Source of the DNA: Mycobacterium pinniadriaticum
GTDB taxonomy: Bacteria; Actinomycetota; Actinomycetes; Mycobacteriales; Mycobacteriaceae
Assembly (NCBI RefSeq): GCF_026242045.1
Contig: NZ_JAPJDO010000002.1
Span: 345,471 to 409,470, forward strand
DNA length: 64,000 nt
Reading direction: 5' to 3'
The position numbers and the translations under genes were made by a program. A model generated the notes under the pieces. It ran no database searches. It had not been told where the DNA came from and saw only the letters and a program-made list of their open reading frames with translations. Positions 54,457-62,880 of this stretch are shown here, piece after piece (position 1 is the first letter of the stretch; the number at the start of each line of letters is the position of its first letter).

Positions 54457-55476
54457 TCACTTGTAGGCGACCGCCGCGCTGGAGGCGCCATCCAGCGGCA
54501 GGACGTCGAAGCTCCGGAAGCCGGCCGCGCTGCACCACTGCCGGAAGTCGGCGGCGGTGTAGTCGAAGGCATCGCCGAACTCGATCAACATGTTCAGCGA
54601 CATCATCAGCCCGAAGGTGTTCTCCCGGCGGGCGTCGTCGATGAGGGATTCGACGACGATGAACGCACCTCCCGGCGGGAGGGCCTGATAGGCCTTCGCG
54701 ATGAGTTCCTGTTTCCGCTCGAGATTCCAGTCGTGCAGGATCATGCCCATCGTCACGACGTCGGCCGGCGGCAACCGGTCGGCCAGAAAGTCGCCGGCGG
54801 CCGCGCGCACCCGGTCTCCGAGTCCGTCCTCGGCGATCCGGCGTGCGGCGATCTCGGTCACCGCGGGCAGATCCAGGCTGACGCACGCCAGGTGCGGATG
54901 TCGGGCGGCGACGATGCGGGTCAGCAGGGCGTCGGCACCGCCGACATCGCACACGCTGCGGTACCGATCGAACGGGAACCGCTGTGCCAGCAGCTCGAAA
55001 TTGGTCCGAGACGACGAATCCATGGCCGCGACGAACGCCTCGAGGCGGTGCGGATCGGCATACAGCGTTTCGAAGAAGGGCCGCCCGGTGTGCTTGATCT
55101 CGCTTTGCGCCTGACCCGTCTGCAGCGCTTCGGTCAGGTCGCCCCAGAAGCGGTAGTTGCGCTGATCCCAGATCTTCAACAGTCCGCCCAGGTAGGAAGG
55201 GCTGTTCTCGTCGAGGAATTGGCCGGTCTCGGCGGTGTTGCGGTAGCGGGCTTCGGGGCCGTCGCCGTCGCGGTCGAGTAACTCCAGTGACACCAGGGCG
55301 TCGAGGAAGTCGCGCGCCGGCCGCTCCACGAGACCGAAGCGCTCACTGATGGCGGTGGCCGTCAACGGGCCCCGGGCAAGTTCGGTGAACAATCCGAGGC
55401 CGACCGCGGACAGCAGCACTTTCGCAGCGCTGTAGCCCGAGCCGATTTGCATGATGCGGTCGAAGTTCACCGCCAC
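54457..55476 (-). CDS. SAM-dependent O-methyltransferase (acetylserotonin/caffeate type)
   Basis: A 339-residue class I methyltransferase with an N-terminal dimerisation winged helix (residues 10-90) and a Rossmann SAM domain. The SAM loop is CDVGGADALLTRIV (from residue 176); the general base His248 lies in MILHDWN, the normal position in plant-like small-molecule O-methyltransferases. It methylates a hydroxyl on an unknown metabolite. It is probably monocistronic. Confidence 0.87.
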   Translation of the reverse strand: MAVNFDRIMQIGSGYSAAKVLLSAVGLGLFTELARGPLTATAISERFGLVERPARDFLDALVSLELLDRDGDGPEARYRNTAETGQFLDENSPSYLGGLLKIWDQRNYRFWGDLTEALQTGQAQSEIKHTGRPFFETLYADPHRLEAFVAAMDSSSRTNFELLAQRFPFDRYRSVCDVGGADALLTRIVAARHPHLACVSLDLPAVTEIAARRIAEDGLGDRVRAAAGDFLADRLPPADVVTMGMILHDWNLERKQELIAKAYQALPPGGAFIVVESLIDDARRENTFGLMMSLNMLIEFGDAFDYTAADFRQWCSAAGFRSFDVLPLDGASSAAVAYK

Positions 55477-55542
55477 CGACCGTACCCCGAGTGATTTCGG
55501 CGCGCTTTCGTTCGCTTAACGGCGGTTTTCGCGCCGAAGTCG

Positions 55543-56700
55543 CTAGACCGCCAACCCGTCGGCCACCCGGGCCCCGCCGTCGGCGCTTGCGTCGTCCAGG
55601 ACGAAGTCGGCAACCCGGGAGCGGTGCTGTTCGGCGCTGCCCAGCAGTGCGGCGTCGGTGGCGGCACGCTTGAAATACAAGTGCGCCTGGTGTTCCCAGG
55701 TGAAGCCGATACCGCCGTGCACCTGGATGGTGTCGGCGGCGATGCGGCTGAGCGCCGACGACGCGGTGGCCTGGGCGATGCTGACGGCCAGAGCCGGGTC
55801 ATCGGAGCCGTCGGCCAGTGCCCACACCGCGTGGTAGGCAGTCGAGCGGGCGTGCTCGAGGTCGACCAGCATGTCGGCCAGCTTGTGCTTGATCGCCTGG
55901 AAGGAGCCGATCTGACGGCCGAACTGCAGCCGGGACTTGGCGTACTCGACGGCCAGGTCGAGCAGGTGCTGGGCGGCGCCGACCTGTTCGACGGCCAGCA
56001 ACGCCGACCCCACCTGCAGCGCATGGGTGATCACCCGTTCGGCCTCCTCAGGGCCGGCCAGCAGCCGGGCGGGGGAGTCGGTGAAGGCGATCGTGGCCTG
56101 CGGGCGGGTCAGGTCCAGGGTCATCAACGGGGTGCGGTCGGTGTCCTTGGCGTCCACCGCGTACAACCCGATGCCGCCGGAACCGGTTGCCGCGACCAGG
56201 ATTTCATCGGCGGCGGCACCGTCGACCACCCGCTCGACGGTGCCGGTGACCGTGTCGCCGCTCGCCGTGACGGTCACCGCGGCCGGATCGAATGCGCCGG
56301 CCTCGTCCGCGACGGCGAATGCCGCCGTGCGGGTGCCCTCCACCAGCGCTGCCAGCAGCTCGTCGCGGGCCGGGCCGGCCGGACACGCCACCAACGCGGG
56401 AACGGCCAGATAGACGGTGCCGAACAGCGGGCCGCAGGCCAGGGTGGCGCCGAACTGCTCGACCGCGATGGCCTGGTCGACCAGCGAACCGCCGACCCCG
56501 CCGTCGGCCTCCGGCACCGAAAGCCCGAGCACGCCGAGCTCAGCGCCCAGCCGGTTCCACACCTTGGTGTCGAACGGCACGTCGGCTTCCATCAGCATGC
56601 GCACGGTCGCCTCGTCGAAGTTGTCCGCGCAGAATTTGCGCACGGCGGCACGCAGATCCTGCTGCTCGTCGGTGAACGTGAACTCAGCGTTCTCAGCCAC
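55543..56700 (-). CDS. Acyl-CoA dehydrogenase, second subunit of a pair
   Basis: A 385-residue FadE-type flavoprotein starting at GTG 56700, overlapping the upstream fadE by 8 nt. It has the usual order: helical N-terminal domain (FTFTDEQQDLRAAVRKF), a beta domain, and a C-terminal helical domain ending in QVHGGIGFTWEHQAHLYFKR. Overlapping fadE pairs in actinobacteria form alpha2beta2 enzymes for side-chain oxidation of steroids and similar CoA esters; that role here is inference. The flavin threonine/serine block is less conserved than in its partner. Confidence 0.85.
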   Translation of the reverse strand: MAENAEFTFTDEQQDLRAAVRKFCADNFDEATVRMLMEADVPFDTKVWNRLGAELGVLGLSVPEADGGVGGSLVDQAIAVEQFGATLACGPLFGTVYLAVPALVACPAGPARDELLAALVEGTRTAAFAVADEAGAFDPAAVTVTASGDTVTGTVERVVDGAAADEILVAATGSGGIGLYAVDAKDTDRTPLMTLDLTRPQATIAFTDSPARLLAGPEEAERVITHALQVGSALLAVEQVGAAQHLLDLAVEYAKSRLQFGRQIGSFQAIKHKLADMLVDLEHARSTAYHAVWALADGSDDPALAVSIAQATASSALSRIAADTIQVHGGIGFTWEHQAHLYFKRAATDAALLGSAEQHRSRVADFVLDDASADGGARVADGLAV

Positions 56701-57889
56701 GGGGGATCTCCTTCCACGGCATTCCGGCATCGGCGCGCAGGTCCCCGGGCAGGCCCAGGACCCGCTCGCCGAGGATGTTGCGCATCACCTCGGTGGTGCC
56801 ACCTTCGATGGTGTTGGCGCGGCTGCGCAGGTAGCGCTGCTGGATCGGCCCACGCCAGTCGCCGGCGTCGCCGGAGCCGTCGGCCAATGCATAGCTGTCG
56901 TACAAAATCCCTTCTGGTCCAAGCAGATCCATGCACCATTCGTAGATGTGCTGGTTGAGAAGGGCGCCGACCAGCTTGCCGACCGAAGCCTCCGGGCCGG
57001 GGCCTCCTGAGGTGGCCGATGCGCGGGAGCGCTCCGAGGTCAGTCGCTGGGCTTCCGATCGTAACCACAACTGCGACAAGCGATCCCGCAGGACGGGGGT
57101 ATGCAGGTCTGGGCGTGACGCCCACAGGGTCGTGGCGTCCTTGATGGTGCCGCTGCCCCGGCGGCTGCCGCTGGCGCCCAGTGCGCTGCGCTCGTTCATC
57201 AGGGTGGTCATCGCGACGTTCCAGCCGTTGCCGACGGCGCCGAGACGGTGGCTGTCGGGGATGCGGGCGTCGGTCAGGTAGACCTCGTTGAACTCGGCCT
57301 GCCCGGTCATCTGGCGCAGCGGACGGGTTTCCACGCCGGGGGCGTGCATGTCGAGCACGAAGTAGGTCAGGCCCTTGTGCTTGGCAATGTCGGGGTTGGT
57401 GCGCGCCAGCAGCAGGCCCCAGCGGGCCCGGTGCGCCAGACTGGTCCACACCTTCTGGCCGTTGATCACCCACTCGTCACCGTCCTGCACCGCCGAGGTG
57501 GCCAGCCCGGCCAAATCGGAGCCGGCGCCGGGCTCGGAGAACAACTGGCACCAGATGTCCTCGGTGGTGGCCAGGGGTCGCAGCAGTGCCTTCTTGAGGT
57601 CCTCGGTCTGGGCGTGCTCACGAACCGTGGGTGCGGCCATGCCGTAGCCCATCGGGTTGAGGCCCAGCGGTACCGGGCCACCGGCCCCCTGCAGAATCCG
57701 GTCGGCGACGGCCTGCATACCGCGGGACAGACCCAGGCCGCCGAGGCCTTCGGGGAAGTGCACCCAGGACAGGCCGGCGTCGTAGCAGGCGCCCAGGAAT
57801 TCCGGCATCGGGACGTTCTTCGGGTCGTGGTCGGCCACGACCCGCCGAGCCAGGTCCGCGACCCGGTCGGCATCAGCGACGGTGCTCAT
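56693..57889 (-). CDS. Acyl-CoA dehydrogenase, first subunit of a pair
   Basis: A 398-residue FadE-type protein. The FAD and substrate region reads CQLFSEPGAGSDLAGLAT, then INGQKVWTSLAHRARW, and the C-terminal signature TIEGGTTEVMRNILGERVLG is well preserved. It shares an operon with the FadE at 55543-56700. The 250 bp upstream to the divergent DUF1295 gene contain a 14-bp palindrome and a KstR-type box. Confidence 0.88.
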   Translation of the reverse strand: MSTVADADRVADLARRVVADHDPKNVPMPEFLGACYDAGLSWVHFPEGLGGLGLSRGMQAVADRILQGAGGPVPLGLNPMGYGMAAPTVREHAQTEDLKKALLRPLATTEDIWCQLFSEPGAGSDLAGLATSAVQDGDEWVINGQKVWTSLAHRARWGLLLARTNPDIAKHKGLTYFVLDMHAPGVETRPLRQMTGQAEFNEVYLTDARIPDSHRLGAVGNGWNVAMTTLMNERSALGASGSRRGSGTIKDATTLWASRPDLHTPVLRDRLSQLWLRSEAQRLTSERSRASATSGGPGPEASVGKLVGALLNQHIYEWCMDLLGPEGILYDSYALADGSGDAGDWRGPIQQRYLRSRANTIEGGTTEVMRNILGERVLGLPGDLRADAGMPWKEIPRG

Positions 57890-57985
57890 GCGCGATCCGC
57901 CTTCGCTACTCGCTCTGTGCTCATTCCGACACGATAAGGAACCCGGTGGTGTCAGTTGTTGGCAGGTGTCAAGTTTTGTCCCGTC

Positions 57986-57999
57986 GCTCGATATCGAGC
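57986..57999. promoter_or_regulatory. 14-bp perfect palindrome between the fadE pair and DUF1295 gene
   Basis: GCTCGATATCGAGC is a perfect 14-bp palindrome about 97 bp upstream of the fadE start and 141 bp upstream of the DUF1295 start. It may be an operator; no matching regulator is in the window. Confidence 0.35.
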
Positions 58000-58102
58000 C
58001 TGCGGTCAGCGCGGGCGGTGGGCTCGGGATCGCGCTCTGAGCGCAGAGTCGACGCCGTGGTTGCAGAGTCGATGCGCGTTATTGTGGGCGGAGTGCGGCA
58101 AC

Positions 58103-58116
58103 TAGAACGTGTTACA
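58103..58116 (+). promoter_or_regulatory. KstR-type operator
   Basis: TAGAACGTGTTACA fits the KstR consensus TNNAACNNGTTNNA at every fixed position. It lies 24 bp upstream of the DUF1295 gene, before a GGAGGAGG ribosome-binding site, where a bound repressor would block that operon. Confidence 0.65.
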
Positions 58117-58139
58117 GTTCGCCCGCTGGAGGAGGCGCC

Positions 58140-59036
58140 ATGACGGTAAAGCCGAACCGGACAGGCTCCCTATATCTGGTCACCGTGGCCTACGCGGTGG
58201 CGATCGCTGCCGGTGCCGCCTGGCTGCTGTGGGGCCCATCGGCGACCGGGCGGCTGTGGCTAGACGCATTCATCGCCGACGTCATAGCGACCCTGGTGGT
58301 GTTCGTCTTCTCCCGCGCCTATCGCAACTCCAGTTTCTACGACGCCTACTGGAGCGTGATCCCGCCGCTGTTGCTGGTCTACTGGTGGGCCGCCGGGCCG
58401 CTGGGATGGGATTCCGTGCGCTGCTGGTTGGTGACAATCGTGGTCGCGTACTGGGCGGTGCGCCTGACCGGGAACTGGGTGTACAGCTTCCCGGGACTGC
58501 ACCACGAGGACTGGCGTTACCCGATGTTGCGCGCGAGTGCCGGCCGCTGGGAATTCGTCGCCGACCTGTTCGCCATCCACCTGATCCCCACCGTGCAGGT
58601 GTTCCTCGGGATGCTGCCGGTCTACATCGCGGTCACCACACCCGGCCCGGGCCTGGTGTGGCTGGGCTGGGTCGCGTTCGTCGTCGGCATCGCGGCGGTG
58701 ACCCTGGAGCTGGTCGCCGACACCCAGATGCACCGCTTCGTGCGCGACAAGCAACCCGGCGCCGTGATGGACCGCGGGCTGTGGTCCTGGTCGCGGCACC
58801 CGAACTACTTCGGCGAGATCAGCTTCTGGTTCGCGCTGGCACTGTTCGGGGTGGCCGCCGCCCCGGCATCGGCCTGGTGGCTGTTCGTGGGGGTGGCCGC
58901 GATGGTGGCGATGTTCCTGGGCGCCAGCATCCCGATGATGGAGAAGCGCAGCCTGGCGCGCCGCCCGCAGTATCAGGACGTCATCGACCGGGTGCCGATG
59001 CTCATTCCCCGACCACCCCGAAAGGCCGTCGCATGA
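58140..59036 (+). CDS. DUF1295 membrane protein (steroid 5-alpha-reductase/ICMT-like)
   Basis: A 298-residue polytopic membrane protein with six or seven hydrophobic segments. The C-terminal reductase/methyltransferase-like motif GLWSWSRHPNYFGEISFW contains His220, and LFAIHLIPTVQVFLG and VADTQMHRF are typical DUF1295 pieces. The family is related to NADPH-dependent steroid reductases, which fits the KstR-type box upstream. It overlaps the flavoprotein gene by ATGA. Confidence 0.85.
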   Translation: MTVKPNRTGSLYLVTVAYAVAIAAGAAWLLWGPSATGRLWLDAFIADVIATLVVFVFSRAYRNSSFYDAYWSVIPPLLLVYWWAAGPLGWDSVRCWLVTIVVAYWAVRLTGNWVYSFPGLHHEDWRYPMLRASAGRWEFVADLFAIHLIPTVQVFLGMLPVYIAVTTPGPGLVWLGWVAFVVGIAAVTLELVADTQMHRFVRDKQPGAVMDRGLWSWSRHPNYFGEISFWFALALFGVAAAPASAWWLFVGVAAMVAMFLGASIPMMEKRSLARRPQYQDVIDRVPMLIPRPPRKAVA

Positions 59037-60157
59037 ACAAGCCGAAAGTGGTGATCGCCGGGTTCGGTGACAGCGGGCTGCTCACCGCGATCCGGCTGGG
59101 CCGCCACTTCGACATCGTCGGCATCTCGGCGAAACCGGCACTGCTGAGCGGTCAGGAACTCGGCCTACGGCTGGCCCGCCCGAAGGACTGGGCCCGCGAC
59201 AACTGGGTGTCGTTCGACAAGTACCGGGCACTCGACCGGGTGCGCACCGTGCAGGCCACCCTCACCGGCCTGGATCTGGAACACCACACGGTGCACGCCA
59301 CCACCCCGGACGGGACGCCGGTCGACGAGACCTATGACTTCCTGGTCATCTCCACCGGGGTGCGCAACGGGTTCTGGCGTCAACCCACGGTGCAGACGCC
59401 TGCGGAGATCGCCGCCGATCTGACCGCCACCCACGATCGGCTGGGCGCTGCGCGATCGGTGATCATCGTCGGCGGTGGTGCCGCGGCGGTCAGCGCCGCC
59501 GCCAACATCGCCACCGCCTGGCCCGGCAAGAAAGTCGACTTGTACTTCCCGGCCGAGCGGGCCTTGACCGAGCATCATCCACGAGCATGGGAACGCTTGC
59601 GGGACAGTCTGATCGGGCTCGGCGTCGGTGTGCACCCGGGGCATCGCGCGGTTCTTCCCGAGGGGTTCGACGGCGACGAGATCACCGACGCCCCGGTGCA
59701 GTGGAGTACCGGGCAACCACCCGCACACGCCGATGCGGTGCTGTGGGCGATCGGGCGGGTCAAGCCCAACACCGACTGGCTGCCGCCCGAACTGCTCGAC
59801 GAGCAGGGCTTCGTGAAGGTGACTCCGGAACTGCAACTGTGCGGCCATCACCGGGTGTTCGCGATCGGCGATGTGGCCGCCACCGATCCGCTCCGGGCCT
59901 CGGCCCGGGCCAGGGCCGATGGCCTACTCGCCCACAACATCAAAGCCACCCTGGCCGGCCGTCCGCTGAAAAGATATCGGGCGCCGCGGCGGCGCTGGGG
60001 GTCGATCGTCGGGATCCAATCCGACGGGCTGGAAGTGTTCGCTCCCAACGGCACCGCCTACCGGTTTCCGGCGTGGTCGATCGACCGGGTGCTGATGCCG
60101 TGGATCGTGCGCTGGGGCATCTACAAAGGTGTGCGGAAGAACCAGCCGCTGAGCTGA
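59033..60157 (+). CDS. FAD-dependent pyridine-nucleotide oxidoreductase (NDH-2/AIF-like)
   Basis: A 374-residue flavoprotein starting at ATG 59033. The N-terminal FAD motif is VVIAGFGDSGLLTAIRL (from residue 6), the second nucleotide site is VIIVGGGAAAVSAAANIA, and the FAD-closing motif is VFAIGDVAATDPLRAS. It is of the apoptosis-inducing-factor/NDH-2-like group, which passes electrons from NAD(P)H to a quinone or protein. Translational coupling to the DUF1295 protein suggests it could supply or accept electrons for that membrane enzyme (inference). Confidence 0.87.
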   Translation: MNKPKVVIAGFGDSGLLTAIRLGRHFDIVGISAKPALLSGQELGLRLARPKDWARDNWVSFDKYRALDRVRTVQATLTGLDLEHHTVHATTPDGTPVDETYDFLVISTGVRNGFWRQPTVQTPAEIAADLTATHDRLGAARSVIIVGGGAAAVSAAANIATAWPGKKVDLYFPAERALTEHHPRAWERLRDSLIGLGVGVHPGHRAVLPEGFDGDEITDAPVQWSTGQPPAHADAVLWAIGRVKPNTDWLPPELLDEQGFVKVTPELQLCGHHRVFAIGDVAATDPLRASARARADGLLAHNIKATLAGRPLKRYRAPRRRWGSIVGIQSDGLEVFAPNGTAYRFPAWSIDRVLMPWIVRWGIYKGVRKNQPLS

Positions 60158-60181
60158 ATGAGCTGAAGCGGGCGTTCCCGG

Positions 60182-60225
60182 AGTTGTCCACACTGGCGAG
60201 GCTTGCAGCATGATAGTGGACAACT
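60182..60225. repeat. 10-bp inverted repeat with DnaA-box-like arms
   Basis: AGTTGTCCAC (60182-60191) and its complement (60216-60225) flank 24 bases. The left arm extends to TTGTCCACA (60184-60192), the actinobacterial DnaA-box consensus; the right arm has one mismatch to it. It may equally be a terminator-like hairpin after the flavoprotein gene. Confidence 0.5.
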
Positions 60226-60273
60226 GCAGCTATCGACGAGAGCAAGGCTGTCACTCGGCGTGACATATTCGGC

Positions 60274-60308
60274 GGCTATCGGCTATCGGCTATCGGCTAT
60301 CGGCTATC
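60274..60308. repeat. Heptanucleotide tandem repeat (GGCTATC)5
   Basis: Five perfect copies of GGCTATC lie in the 289-bp gap between the flavoprotein gene and the AT-richer island. No gene is seen in the rest of the gap. Such short perfect repeats are prone to copy-number change. Confidence 0.9.
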
Positions 60309-60446
60309 GGCCGCGGCCGGCGAGGTCGACCATCCGTTAGGTCACCTGAAGTGGCGCCGTGACGACGCCGCCGTCGGGCGAAGCCAGCCCATCCCACGGG
60401 ACTTGGACCGCGCGAGGGATTGGACCACCATCACGTCGCGCTCGCT

Positions 60447-60857
60447 CTAGCCGTCGCTAATGGGGAAGGCGGGGAGTCCATCCTCCAATGCGAGCGGGAT
60501 TTCGCGGGCTGTGCGGTGACCGTCAGGCAAACACGTACGGCAATAGTGGTAGCCACTGCGTTCGATCTTGACGCCTAGGATCGGGTCTCGCTTGGTGTCC
60601 AGGTGCGCTGTGCTGGCCTTCCAGCAACGGCGCTTGCCAGCGACGGCCGGCCAGGCCTTCCTGAGCGGGCGATAAAACGGACTCGCCCGACGCAAAGGGC
60701 CAGCGCTTACCTGCGTCGAGCGAGGCCGACTGATCCAGGGACGCGGCTCGGGTGAAAGCCTTCTTGGACCCGAGTCCAGGTCCCAGGTCATACCCTCTTC
60801 AGGCCCGTTCAGGCCCGAGAAAAATGGCTCAGCACCCACCCACCCCGGCCCTACCAA
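60447..60857 (-). CDS. Doubtful hypothetical ORF downstream of the ABC-3C operon
   Basis: A 136-codon frame from a TTG at 60857 that overlaps the stop of the ATPase gene. The N-terminal half is Pro/Arg-rich and looks non-coding. The last 50 residues (DTKRDPILGVKIERSGYHYC, then RTCLPDGHRTAREIPLALED) look more protein-like and carry a CRTC pair. No family is recognised. It may be a gene remnant at the island edge or no gene at all. Confidence 0.25.
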   Translation of the reverse strand: MVGPGWVGAEPFFSGLNGPEEGMTWDLDSGPRRLSPEPRPWISRPRSTQVSAGPLRRASPFYRPLRKAWPAVAGKRRCWKASTAHLDTKRDPILGVKIERSGYHYCRTCLPDGHRTAREIPLALEDGLPAFPISDG

Positions 60858-62644
60858 GCCCTCATCTTGAACAGCCTTCCAGCCTCCCCCTCGTCGTGAA
60901 GCGTCAGGACGATCTCACCCTCCTCAAACGCCGGCCCGCCCGTCTCCGGCGGCGGCGTATCAGAATCGATTAGAGTGATGATCTGTTGGATGCCCGCGTC
61001 GGCGTACTCGCGGATCACATCGAGTAAGCGTTCTTTTTTTCGGGGGTCCAAACCCTCAAAAACGCCATCATGATATACGAATTGTGGATAACCCATCGGG
61101 TTATGGGCCCTCGCGACCGCCAAGTCAAAAGCTACGCACAACAATTTTCGGTAGGAGGTACCTTCGTCAGCACTCGTTGGGTTTCCCTTTTCGTCTAAAA
61201 TATCTGCACCGAATTCAAGGTGATAGTTGTGGTTCAGAGACACGGAAATCAGCGCATCTCTATCGATGACCGTCCTGACAATATCGTCGAAGTTGGTTCT
61301 AACCGCGGCAAACAGTCCGTCGCTGTCGGGAGCTCCCTCGAGTTCGACGTTCTCTTCTATCCCTATCCGCAGCGCATCGATCTCCGCTTCAGTCGCTCGT
61401 ATTTCAGCTCGAAGCGTCTGCAGTTGCTGAATCGCCGCGCGTTGCGCATCTAGAGCCAGCGCGTCGGCGCGGATTTCAACCAACTTGTCTGATAGCTCCT
61501 TGTATTTTTCAAAGCTATCTGTACTTGTGAGGAAGGCGAGCGATTCAGACCTTCGTCGACCTAGCGCGTTAATCTCCGAGTTAATCTGCGTCAACTCCGC
61601 TTGGGTTTCGGCACGGTCTTCTAATAGGTACTGGCGACGTTCTTCTGTTATGGAAATGTTGAACTTGATCAGCTGCTCGAAACTAACCTTCAACTGATCG
61701 CCAAACAGTACACCAGCTTCTTCAAATAGCTCAGCAGCTGCGTCAGGGTCGAACAAAATCTGACCTTCATCTATTGCAGCACTAATGCGTTTTAGACTAT
61801 TCCGCAAAGTGTACCGTCTCGCATTCAGCGTCGCGAGCTGCTCGTCGAACTGATCTACAAGTTGCTTGACACGTTCCTTGTCCTCAACGCGGAAGTCGAA
61901 TGAGTCCAACATCTCCTGCGTGCGCGCAATTTCTTTCCGCTTCAGCGACAACATGCCATCGATCTTTCCGACATCGGAAACCGATCCGCCGGCTTGAGCT
62001 TCGATAGTGGCAACAGTGTCTTTTAAACCGTCTAACGCTTCTTCTTTTCTGTAACACTCCGTGATGCGAGCGGAATCAAAGCCAAGTATATGCGCAATGA
62101 AGGGCTTCCAATCGGAGTGTTGAGAGGCGTATCGATGAAGCTGGAAGACATCGGCATAGTCCGCCTGGGTACGCAGCAAATATCCCAAGCCTTTGCGAAA
62201 ATTCCATGGCTTCAAATCCACGAGGTCTAGATATCCGTCCAAAAGCGATTGAGCTCTCTCAAAAGGAACATTGAAATGATCCCAATCTTCTTCACGGAGA
62301 TCGAGCATGTCCTGACGCGGGTCCAAATGTCGTTTGAACGATATGCGACTGGCCTCGGCGACGCTGCGCCGAACTGTGAGATATCCCCCTCTTGACAATC
62401 GAATCTCTAGAAAAAAGACAAAGTCAGCGAACTGGTCATACTTGAAAAGGAACATATCTTTGTCGCGTCGCGAGAGCAATGTGAAGTCAATAATTGCGCC
62501 GAGAGTGGTTTTGCCGAGATTATGCGTATCGCGCTTTTTGTTCTCTGGTGTTCTTATTTCTGCGATCACAACATTCAGGCCTTCACCGAAAGTGATGGGC
62601 GAGAAGGCAGTCGGTCTATTTGCATACAGTCTCGATAGCTTCAT
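60851..62644 (-). CDS. DUF2326-type coiled-coil ATPase of an ABC-three-component system
   Basis: A 597-residue SMC/Rad50-like ATPase. The N-terminal half-domain has the non-canonical P-loop HNLGKTTLGAIIDF (Lys45, Thr46). Residues of about 200-440 are predicted coiled coil (long Glu/Lys/Arg/Leu-rich helices such as QTLRAEIRATEAEIDALRIG). The C-terminal DUF2326 half-domain holds an ABC-signature-like EGTSYRKLLCVAFDLAVA near residue 493 and a Walker B/D-loop region FVYHDGVFEGLDPRKKERLL near 523. It is the ATP-driven sensor or clamp of the system. Its ATG overlaps the middle-component stop by 4 nt. The gene is clearly poorer in GC than its surroundings. Confidence 0.85.
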   Translation of the reverse strand: MKLSRLYANRPTAFSPITFGEGLNVVIAEIRTPENKKRDTHNLGKTTLGAIIDFTLLSRRDKDMFLFKYDQFADFVFFLEIRLSRGGYLTVRRSVAEASRISFKRHLDPRQDMLDLREEDWDHFNVPFERAQSLLDGYLDLVDLKPWNFRKGLGYLLRTQADYADVFQLHRYASQHSDWKPFIAHILGFDSARITECYRKEEALDGLKDTVATIEAQAGGSVSDVGKIDGMLSLKRKEIARTQEMLDSFDFRVEDKERVKQLVDQFDEQLATLNARRYTLRNSLKRISAAIDEGQILFDPDAAAELFEEAGVLFGDQLKVSFEQLIKFNISITEERRQYLLEDRAETQAELTQINSEINALGRRRSESLAFLTSTDSFEKYKELSDKLVEIRADALALDAQRAAIQQLQTLRAEIRATEAEIDALRIGIEENVELEGAPDSDGLFAAVRTNFDDIVRTVIDRDALISVSLNHNYHLEFGADILDEKGNPTSADEGTSYRKLLCVAFDLAVARAHNPMGYPQFVYHDGVFEGLDPRKKERLLDVIREYADAGIQQIITLIDSDTPPPETGGPAFEEGEIVLTLHDEGEAGRLFKMRAW

Positions 62645-62880
62645 CTTGGGCCTACATATTCAAAAGAGTCGACCTTCCTGCGATACTCAACAAGGCCAAG
62701 AGCGTAGAGAAGGTTTATCGCCGGCACGAAAAGCACTTCGCCGCCTTTAACCTTTCGTTTAGCGATTTTTACCAGGTCAGCGTACGGAGCGATGCGTTGG
62801 CGACGAAGCTGACGAAGGAGTATGGACGAGACACTCAGAACGGTTTGGTCGGGATGGTCATGCTTGGACGGGATCAACAT
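62641..62880 (-). CDS. ABC-3C middle component (small winged-helix-like protein)
   Basis: A 79-residue protein. The ATG at 62880 is preferred over GTG 62901 because the family opens with a MILPxKH-like start, here MLIPSKHDHPDQTVLSVSSI. It continues LRQLRRQRIAPYADLVKIAK and ends FVPAINLLYALGLVEYRRKV, a pattern like small middle components of ABC-3C systems (MC6-like). It probably bridges the ATPase and the endonuclease-like protein. It overlaps the upstream gene by 23 bp and the ATPase gene by ATGA. Confidence 0.75.
   Translation of the reverse strand: MLIPSKHDHPDQTVLSVSSILLRQLRRQRIAPYADLVKIAKRKVKGGEVLFVPAINLLYALGLVEYRRKVDSFEYVGPR

Noticed and set aside
58109..59030. Long plus-strand frame running into the flavoprotein gene
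   Set aside because: Its first 308 codons are an Arg/Gly-rich shadow of the DUF1295 gene; the flavoprotein itself starts at ATG 59033.
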